The notes under the pieces were generated by a model. That model saw only the letters and a list, made by a program, of their open reading frames with translations, ran no database searches and was not told the origin of the DNA. The translations under genes were made by a program, and so were the position numbers. Shown here one piece after another: positions 50,701-61,600 of a DNA stretch of 64,000 bases; position 1 is the stretch's first letter; the number at the start of each line of letters is the position of its first letter. Origin of the DNA: Tribonema minus (lineage: Eukaryota > Sar > Xanthophyceae > Tribonematales > Tribonemataceae); NCBI GenBank assembly GCA_017506865.1, contig JAFCMP010000379.1, positions 434,001 through 498,000 on the forward strand, written 5' to 3'.

Positions 50701-53700
50701 CTCTAGATTCACTTGCGGGGAAGCAAGACTGAGAGCACCCTCCTTGTGAGTCTATGTGGTGATAGCGATCATTCTGACCAGCTCACCTGTCGCTCAAAAG
50801 ACTCGCCAACATTTTCCTCGCAGTTCGTCTCACAGGCACCAAGTCTACGTGATGAAAATTATTATTCTGACCAGCTCACCTCTCGCTCAAAAGACTCGCC
50901 GATATTTTCCTCACAGTTCTTCTCGTACACCGTGTACTCCGCGTTGCTCAAGACGCGACGGCAGCACCTGCACTCCGGCTGGCGCCCCCTGTTGCAACAG
51001 CACACACGCACAACCAGGATGTTTTGAAGGAGGTGACGAGGGTTAATGTGGTTCTCTATGCGATGATTGAGCCTGTATGATGCACACATTACCTACTTGC
51101 GACAAATTTGAGGCTTTACAAAAGATACACTACAAACTGGCCTGACAACGACATGCATATGTGTCTGGCTTGTGCTTGACGTGTCTGGTTACATCCGCCG
51201 TGTGTGCAACATGAAATGGAACCCTATGGCCTCGCGCTAACTATCTGGGGCAGAAGGCGCTGCAAATGGACCAGGGATACTGCATGCAACGGCTCTTTGC
51301 TACTCGCGTGTTTGACATTGCACACCTCACAGCACACGAATGCAGGCACCATCGACAGCATCACCATTGTGATTGACCTGAGACAGGAGCACAGACCCGA
51401 ATGGCTCTTCAGCAGGCAGCCAATTCCGAAACGAAGCAGGCAGCGGCAACAGATGTACTGTATGTGTACTCCACAGTTCACCTGGCAGCTGTGACCGAGT
51501 ACTTTCGTGTACTGTGCTAGTGCGTAGTGGTCGTCTTTGAATTCTTTCATACTGTCACACGGCATGTAGTTTCCGTACAATAAGCTCCAAGTTAGATGCC
51601 AATCCATCTGGGCTTTTTCGCGCCCTCAGCAAGAATGAATGAAAGGTACATTTCGCGCCCTGAGCGAGAATTAATAAAAAGTACATTTCACTCACTTTGC
51701 CACCTCCTTGCGGGCCTTGCTTAGAAGGTAGCCAAACACTTCCTTACGCCCTTCCAGGCTGCCCGTGTATTTCTGTGAAAAAGGGCAGAAAGGTCGGACA
51801 CGCATGCAAATAAGTGCCTTCTGAGTGACACAAGGGACGCTCTGGAGACGCTGTACAGTAGTGCGCGTACGCCGTTTTGTCGTCTTGTAGCCATGTGTGC
51901 ATATGGGTCTGCATGAACTGCCACGACATGGGGCAGGGAGCCAGACCAAACGCAAGCACCATAATTATGAAGAGCTTGTGGTATACTTATATCCCTCAGG
52001 TGCCCCCCCTCACACACAAACACAAATGCAAACATACACCCACACACACATCTTGGACATTTAACCATTCAATACTCTCTCACTTTCCGCAATGCTCACT
52101 TGCAATAAGAAGGTTGATCAGTGAGGCAATGGCGTTGCTGCCAGTACATGTTGAGTACGTCGACATGCATACGCAACAGAATAGTTAAAACCTTGAGCTA
52201 TGCCACGGCCAACACTGGTTTGAGCACTGATGCTGTCAGCAAGCTGCGCGTAAACAAAGCATTCAGACATACGATAGTCATTTGATACCTAGCCAAGCCC
52301 ATGCTTGGTACATGCGCGCGCCGACTCTGACCAAGGGAGCACTGTATTTACTGGCAAGATGTACAGCATAGGGCATGTCATAACGGAGTTGATCAGACGT
52401 GACAAAAAGGTATTGGGTTCTTGCTCCAGGCTGGCAGGCATGCAACGTATATAGCATGTACATGGCTCAGCCACCTCTGGCCCTTTCACCGAATCCAGGA
52501 GACCGATTCACTGTCAGCTACATATAGCTTTCCTTCATAGTTACACTTCCCCGGTAGACTATACTTTATGTGTACAACCGCATGAGGTACATGCATGTGT
52601 TTGTTCTAACCTGCGTGCGCTGAGCATCCTGCGCCAGCACCTGCGGCATTATACTTCCCTGGTAGGCTATACTTTTATGTGCAAAACAGCATGTAGTATA
52701 CTTCTTGAAGTATACCTTAATGATATACTTATAGAAGTACATGTGTTTATTCATACCTTATAATATACTTACAAATAGAAGTGCGTGCGTTTGTTCTGAC
52801 CTGCGTCCGCTGAGCATCCTCCGCCAGAACCTGCAGCGCGCCGGTGAGGTCGTCCGCGGCCAGGGGCTCCTTGATGGGGTTCTCAATATCAGGGCTGTCA
52901 TCAACGCTCAGGTTGTTGTAGTAGGACATCACCTGTTTGCACACACGCATTGAAGGGTGTGGCGTTCCGTTCAGGCAACAAACACAACAAACTGTCAGGA
53001 CTGTCATCAACGCTCAGGTTGTTGTAGTAAGACATCACCTGTTCGCACATTCGCAGTGAAGAGCGGCGTCGCGTTTGGATCGACGAGTGGATTGATGAGG
53101 AGCCTGATACTGTTTGTAAGAAACCAGGCATCATCGACAAACAAGTGCAAGGGGTGTCGCGACAGATGCGACCAATGGCAGCGTTTAGATTGACGGGTGG
53201 ATTCCATGGGGAGTCTGACATTGTTGTTTAGAAGAAAGCAGGCATCAACAAACAAGTGGAAGGTCATGACAGATGCGACCAATTGCAGGGAGCTTTGAAG
53301 AAAGCTGGCATCAACAAACGAGTGCAAGGGTTGTCGCGAGAGATGCGACCATTTGCAGCGCTCAGGTGGACAGGTGGGTTCGATGAGGAGACTGGACTTC
53401 AAAGAAAGCAGGCATCGACACATAAGTGCAAGGGGTCTCCAACAGATGCGACAGATTGCAAGGCGACTCTGTGGTTCAAGGAGACACCGCAGGATAAACA
53501 AACCAGGTGTTGCAGCAGCACTGTCACACTTCAAGTTCTACTATTACGGCGTACAGCGTATCGATGGACCAGCACAAGCTAGGATGCGCATGTACGCACC
53601 TCTGCGATGATCTTAGTGACGGTGGTGACTGCGCCACCGGGCGCGGAGAGCTGGTTCTTCTCCTGCTGCACACGCGCAAGGCGCTGCTGGGCCTGCCTCA

Positions 53701-55663
53701 ATAGCGTCTGCTGCTCAGCCTGCACGCGAGCAAGGCGAAAACAACTCGTCCAAGTTATTGTGGCAACGAATCAAAAGATGGTAGAGCTCTAGGTGACAAG
53801 GTGTGGTCAGCCGCAAGTGTTTTCCACCAATAACCGTGGTCGCCGCTGCTGCGGCAATTGGCCACGAGTTACACAGTGCCACAATTATGCGAGCAGCACA
53901 ACAAGGGAGGGGGTGTTAGTTTTCAACAGCTGACAATGTGTGTCGGCTTGGTGGTGCCACGTACTCTAGCACTGGCAGATAATGACATCCGCCAAAGGGG
54001 ACGTGCAGTCCTGTACAGCAGTCCTGCAAATGCCGCTGCTGTATGACAAACTGTTGCGTCATGCTTCGCTTGTAGGGTATGTACCAGTGTCACTGCGCTT
54101 TGACCAGGCATGGCCGTATGCACAGGTCCCGCTGGGAGGGAAATGGCAAGGACATCACAATGCCACGCAGCAAGACAAACGGCATTACACTTGGCTGGGA
54201 CACACGGGCTGCAAAGCTGACTTCGCAATGGTCCGCCCATGCATGTAGCAAGACACATACACATAAGTGCTGCTTTTATGCAAGAGGCCGATGATAGGGT
54301 TCACGTTCAGCCGGTGACTTGCCTGTGCCCGCTTGAGCTCCATGTCCGCCTTGCGCGCATCAGTCAGCGAGGCCTCCGCCTCCAACTTCAAACGCCGCAC
54401 CTGTCGACAACGAGCGTCACAAAAGCCGCCAGAGTTGAAGTCGGTATCACAGCCGAAACGAGGTGACATCGCATGGTTTCATGGTGTAAGTTGCCGATGC
54501 AGTATCAGTGGGTCTTACTTGATTAACAGCTTTCATAACAGTTGCAGGATGTATTGGCCGCCGTCTCCAGCGTGTGCGCCGTGGCACTCAATCCATCTGT
54601 ACGTTCGCGCAAGTTGCAGCTGTAGGGCAGCGACACGGTCACCCAAAGCAGGGACTGCTTCACCAGCAACGCTACGCACACACAGCCTCCGCGACTTCAA
54701 CAGCGCCCGCACACCTCAGCAGCGGCCGTCTCCACCGTGTGCACAGTGGCACTCAATCAATCTGTTTGTGCGAAAGCTCCAACTGCAGAGCAACAATACA
54801 AAAAAGCAGCGACTCTATGCGTACACAGCCTCCACTACTTCAACAACGCCCACGCACCTCAGCTGCCGCCGTCTCCAGCCTGTGCGCGGTGGCACTCAAT
54901 CAATGTGCATGTTTGCTTGCGCTTCAATCGTAGAGCAGGAAAACGGTCACAAAAGCAGTGACTCGCAATGACTCCTTCTAGTTAGACATACTTCTACACA
55001 CTTCAACAGCGCCCACGCACCTCAGCAGCCGCAGTCTCCAGCGTGTGCGCAGTGGCGTGCCATTTGTGCATTCGCGCAAGCTTCAACTGTAGGGCAACGG
55101 CACGGCTACAAAAAGCAGAGACTCCTTCTACCTTAGCAAACGATGTTCGACAGCGCCCACGCACCTCAGCAGCCGCCGTCTCCAGTGTGTGCGCAGTGGC
55201 ATCAGCCAGCGGCGCCCCCAGCAGCTCTGCCAGCGCCCTGCTGCTCATGGCCTCCTGTAACAGCTGCTCGCGGTCCGCCGCCACCGCGCGCAGCCTCGCA
55301 GAAAGGTCGCGCTGCTCCTCTTCGTTCTCGCTGGCAGCCGCGATGGCCTGAGCAGCGGGAGCGTTGGCGGCAGCGCAGTCGGTGAGTAAAGATCATGTGC
55401 CGTGGTACAAGTCAGAAAGGAGACATCCCTCGAGACAAAGAGTATGCAACAGAGGAAGGACGCTGCATGCATGCAGACCGCGCCAACAGGTCACGCTGTT
55501 CCTCCTCATTTTTGCTGGCCGCCGCAATGGCCTGAGCAGCGGGGGCGTTGGCGACAGCGCAGCGCAGTGGTTGGGAGAAGAGACGGTGTGCAGCGCTGCT
55601 GCTCGGACACAAAACATGAGATGTATTTATTGGACAAAACACACCGTTACCACCCTCATAACG

Positions 55664-55696
<33 letters not shown>

Positions 55697-58600
55697 GGGA
55701 GTATATTAAGACAGGGAGCATATCACAGAGGGGGGGGGGCGGGCGCTGCGTGCACAAAGGTCAAATGCAAACTGCGATGTACCTCGTCCATGGCCTGAGC
55801 AGATTGAAGCTGCGCTGGCAGCAGCGTTTACGAAGAAACAGTGCATGCCCCATCGCCTAGACCCTGTCTGAGACGCATGTAGGTGTTCCAGTGTGCCAGT
55901 CTGAGATGCGTTGAACCTCAAGATATGAGAACTTGCAGTGTGTGCATTGTGATGTGAATCAGACCAGGCGGACATGCCTGCAAGTAACGTGACACAGACC
56001 AAGTATATTATTGGTCACATTGCCAAGGCAAGATCAGACACTGGTGTTTCAGATGCATTTATGTCCAGCTCTCGCAGTGCTGATGGAGGAACCACATGTA
56101 CAAACAGACAAGTGATTTGGTATGTGTATACGTACAAGCATACACTACCATACCTGCGACTCCTGCTCCCTTAAGCACATTGCTCATGAGTACTTGCTGG
56201 AGTACTACCTTTCTGTCCAATGTGTAGTCCACCCACTCAAGTACTACTCCAAAGTGCTGGTAGTCGTCCTGAGTGCAAGGTTTGCATTGTACGCATACTG
56301 ACATTCATATGGTATGTATGTATACTTGAACAACATACCTGTGACTCCTGCTCGAGGTCAAGCTTGAGTACGTTGTGCTCGCGCTCCAGTGCATGGACCT
56401 TCTTGTCGGCCTCTCCTACGGCATTGGCGCGCATGAATGACTCGTACTGAGCCTTCGCCTGCACGCGACGCAAACGCACATGGCGTGCACAATAGGCCGC
56501 AATACGTAGAAAAGTCAGTCCGTCATACATATACGTTGAAGGTGCGCATGGTGACAGCGTGCACAAGGTATTGTCTTTAAGGTCCTGGGCCCTTCACCTT
56601 TGAAAGGACGAGGCAGAAGAAAACAGCGGCATCACCAGCCAATAGCGCAGCACGATCAAAGTTAGGTGGGGCTCCATCAGCTATCATGTTTATAAATACT
56701 GGCGTGTTGCCTGACGTACAGGAGCGAACAAAAGCGACACAGCCAGCAAAGAGCCCAGCAAGGCGGCTGGCTCCATCAGCTCTTGAGGCCATACTTATAT
56801 ACCCCACCACATGACCACAGTGCCCAAATTGGGGTTTGCCTGGTATTAGCACAATGCAATACTGAGCATTGCAGGGCAGCAAAGACCCGCCTCAATTGTT
56901 GCATACAGGGGGGGTCACGATATAAGAGCGGGTCCGTCCCGCCAGCCTCACCGCTCTTATACCGTGACCGCTCTTATATGGTCCTGGGGCTTAACTAGGG
57001 TTAGGGCTAACCCTAGGCTAACCCTAGCCCTACACCTAGGGTTTGAAGTACTTGAGTAGGGTTAGTGTGCCAAAAGTTGAAGTTGGCTTTGAATTAAGCC
57101 GGAAAAGCAACCGCACCGTGCGCTATACGCTGTGACTGATTGATACGCGCTTGACTGTTGTTGATTGTCACACAAAATCCGCTGTTCAAGCATCGTTCGT
57201 GAGGCGGCAAGTGGTAGGTGGATACGTTATAAGAGCGGTCAGCCCAGAGCAGCACCAAACCGCTCTTATATCGACCACATCCGTGTTCAGCCGTCAGACC
57301 GCTCTTATACCGTGACCGCTCTTATATCGAGCGCTCTTATATCGTAGCCCTCCCTGTAATGACGTGAACAATTTGCCATGCCTCAGACCCGCAAGTGACG
57401 TGAGCACTGTTGTTGCATCACACTCCGCATGATATCTTGCGACATGGTTGTTCGAAGAAGTATGCAAAATCAACGAGTCGGCTGAAAGCGGAACAAGACA
57501 CATGCAGGCTTGCCAGGAGTGCATTCGACATCCGCTGCCGGAGAGAATCGCGGTGTCTGCTATCACATCCTCGCAGAGAGCAGCTTTGGTGTACCACATT
57601 GCCATGCTGCTTCGCTGGATTTCCCTGTTGCTTGCAAATGGCAGCTTTAGAGCAACATATTGCCATGCTGCAAATCTATCTGTTGCGCGCATTGTTGTGC
57701 CGCTCAAACAAGCACTTGCACGTTGCGGCTGACTGGCGCAATCATCTGCACACAAGGATGTGTCCATGGATACGCTGGCCGCAAGCATCAAAGCCCCTGT
57801 TCCAACGACTGCTTGGTCTTGAAAGGGAGCATTTTGATGCAATGGGCACAGGGGAGAGAAACGCATGGTACAGTCACCATGCCATCGCTTGTGAACTGAC
57901 ACGCATACATTGTGATCATCTGTGACTACCGCAATCACCACTGCCACTGACACCGCTTTCCTAGGACTCTGTTGACATAATGATGATTGAAATGGTGTGT
58001 ATGACTCATATAGTTACCGGTTCGTACTGACGCATTATGATCACTCACCGCACTCATCTTCTCCTCCGCAGCCTCCAGCTTGCTCGCATTGATTTGCCGA
58101 CTCTGTTGGACAGAGAACATCGCACAGGCGTCAGTGGTGTTTACCCCAACAGTGCTGGCACCGTCAATGATATTGATGTTGCGCATGCGGGATTATCACT
58201 GCAGTACTATCGCAGTGCGAAGACAGCACCTGTTGCACCTGAGGAAGGCCAGTTTGAGCGAGATTCAATGAGGTTATTGGTTCACAACAAATCAAGACAA
58301 CGTAGCCCACATATGGTGGACATGATGAGTTCAAGGGGAGCAAAAGCGTGTTTACCCCAACAGTGCTGGCACCGTCAATGATATTGCTGTTGCGCATGCG
58401 GGATTATCACTGCAGTACTATCGCAGTGCGAAGACAGCACCTGTTGCACCTGAGGAAGGCCAGTTTGAGCGAGATTCAATGAGGTTATTGGTTCACAACA
58501 AATCAAGACAACGTAGCCCACATATGGTGGACATGATGAGTTCAAGGGGAGCAAAAGCGAAGACGCGTTACAACAGAAATTGCGCACCGACAAAGGGAGT

Positions 58601-61600
58601 GAGGGTAGAAGTGAGGTACATGTGAATGGGCAGCAAGTCAGCTACTCGTGCAGCAGATGACTACGCCTTGCCAACGTTGTGCCCTTTCACATGCAGGACT
58701 AAGGTAGATGTGAATAGACAGCAGATCAACTACTGAAGCAGCAGATGACTGCGCCTTGCATCGATGAGCCCATGCGACACATGTATAGTGCTCAACGTAC
58801 ATGCATACATACGATGCTTTGCCCATACCTGCACTTGCTTGGTCTGCTCCAGCTCCTTCATTCGCTGTGACACCTGAGGCAACCAGGGTAATGCAATGCC
58901 AGGCACGGGTGAGCTTGGCCTGCGTGTCGTCTCATTCAGAGTAGATGGTAAATTGCCCAAACTTATCAGACCTGCCACGGCCAATTGGCGTAGCAAGGAC
59001 AGAAGTCATAGAACAAGGAGCGGCAAAGAAGTGTGTACATGCTTGGTGGAGAAGTACACTATGTATACTTCAAGAAGTATGCACATGCTCCATGTGACAT
59101 CAATAAACACTGTTGTGTTCGATGACCGAGGCAGTATGAGGGCAGCTACTTAAGTACGCACTGCTTCCAATGAGAGCACATGATCAGTGTCCATGTTTAC
59201 TTGTGTACAGCAATGTCCACCTGGCTCACAATGCACACTCTGGCATGCTTTGAACAACTGACGCGACAGAATCCATAGGCTCTGGCATATTCAGCCGGCT
59301 GCCCTGGCTGCAATCAGTATATCATGAAAGGTCTCCCTGTGCATACTTCCAGGCTTTCACAAAATCCTCAGTACGTTTCCAAACAAATGAATCACGGAAA
59401 CCTCTCTTACCTTTTGCAGTTCTGAGTCCTTGTGTGCCCTGGAGGCGCTGTTGGTGCGCTGGTCTGCCTGCAGGCGGCTCATCTGTCACAAAACAGTAAC
59501 CAGCAGCATGTCAACATTACAGTCAGTGCAGGTTTGCCATGTTGAGCCGAGCAGTAGTCAAGACTCCGCAAAGCCACACTCATAGTGAAGGATGAAGATT
59601 GATGCACTGCTGCTGCTGCAGCAGTAGCAGCAGCAGCAGCAGCATTAACAGCAGCAGGGGGCATGTGACCTCGCCGATATGGTCGTGCAAACTATGGCAG
59701 AGCCTTGCCAGTGTCATGTGCACTGCTGCACAGGGCTGGCTTAACTGCAAAGTCGAGTGTGGGTCAATGACCGCACCGGGTGTGACAGAGGGGCTTTCGC
59801 TTGAGTGCGTGACACACATAGGCAGAGGCCGTTCAGAGGTGTCATGAGCAATAGGGACCATCTCAACAGCAGGTAAACGTTGCGCAAGCAAGCATCACAA
59901 ATGCGGTTCCAGATTGAGCGGATGGAACAATCATGACGGCGGCATCCAAACTTGCAGAGCTGGACACTGGAACGTGTGTTCGCATGTAACGGTTCACTTA
60001 CGAAGCGTGCTTCACGCACTTCTGCATTGGGGCTCCCTTGCGTGCATTCACCAGGTGTGGGGTTCAGCAACAGAGGCACTGACCACAATTGGGCTACTGC
60101 TGCATGTCTATACATGTTGCGCTGAGCACTGACATTTTGGAGTTTGTCAAAGACGCATGCCCACATGACCAGTGCATGCGGTTGCTGCTTCACCAGCATT
60201 ACAGTCACAACTTTACATGTCTCTGATGTGTCGGATCAGACCGACACCGTGCGGAATATCGATTTTTGTAGTTCCCTTTGTGGCAGCAATGTGTGCGCTG
60301 TCTGCACTGACCTCCTGAGCAAGGCCATCTTCCTTGGTGCGGGCTTGGGCCCTCACAGCCGCAAGCTTCGTCTCCATCTCCTTCACCTGAAAAGAGACGT
60401 CGATGAGGCAGTGTGAGGCACAGGCACTGTGGCATGGACCCGATACTCATAAGCTACTGGGTGGAATCTACAAGCACTTCAGATATGTGTTGCAGACGAG
60501 TCAACGAAAGATGGCCGCAGACGCTATTGCTGCTTCGGAATTTTTTTTGGAGTACTACTTGAAAGTACCTCACAGTATGTACAGTCGCTAGCCACACAAG
60601 GTCTGTCTGCAAATCAGCCCTGTGTATACTGCCACGGTGAACCAACTATGCGTTGTGTGCCAGACTACAACTCAGATCTTACGAGGACATTGCATCTCAA
60701 GGGCAACAGCTGGAACCCAGCTGTCACAGACCTGCACGACTCAGAATTCGCTGTCAGTGTAACATTGACTGATCCCCGTCACAGTCAATCAACTCCCCGC
60801 TGTTCAGCACCGGTAAAGCGCTTCTGACATGCAATATGTGCATAGAGGCAAATAAGCTCTCCACCATGTCTGGTGCTATGACCCACATGCCCCCCCCCTT
60901 GTTAGGCGCGTGCAAAGCACCTCTCACATGCACCATGCAGACAGGCTAATTCCATACAACCGCAACTGCGGTTTCACCTTTCAACAAGCACATTCATACA
61001 GGCAAACAAGCGTTTCCATTTAACAGGCATTTGAAGTTTTACCTTCTGCTGCAGCGCCGTCAGCAGCGCAGCGGTGCCATTGGGCGCCAGCTCCAGGTGG
61101 TGCTTTCGCGCTAGCTCCTCAGACTGCCGTATGCGCTTCTCCTGAGGCAGCAAGTGACGCAGGGCAGATACGATGCGTGAATGGCCTGACTGAATTGGCA
61201 ATGGTGACACTCGGCCATCTGCGCCTCGACGCTCCCCAGCTCGCATCGTGCAGCTGGCGCTGAGCCATGCCACGGCGCACACAAACTTCAACTTCAAGCT
61301 GAACCACAGTGGTGCTAGCATGGCTGCGGCAGTCACAGCGAAAGCGCGTGCGCACTTGCTCTGCCATCTGCGCCTTCCCGCGCCCCAGCACGCGGCGTGC
61401 AGCTGCTGAGCCATGCCGCGGCGCGCACAAACTTCAGCACAAACTTCAACTCAAAATTCAACTTCACGCTGAGCCCACTCTGTGGCAGCCACAACGAAAG
61501 CGCGTGCCCACCTGCTCCGCCATCTGCGCCTCGACGCGCCCCAGCTCTCCGTGCAGCGCATTCCGAGCATCCAGCTGCTGAGCCATGCCACGGCGCGCGT

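Noticed and set aside
54333-54971. 212-codon open frame on the plus strand
   Set aside because: It covers the RAD50 exon at 54323-54400 and the tail-copy array in antisense. Its internal repetition only reflects the array.
57294-57953. 219-codon open frame on the minus strand
   Set aside because: It lies within a large RAD50 intron, partly in the inverted-motif element. The protein is Cys/His/Met-rich without any recognisable domain.
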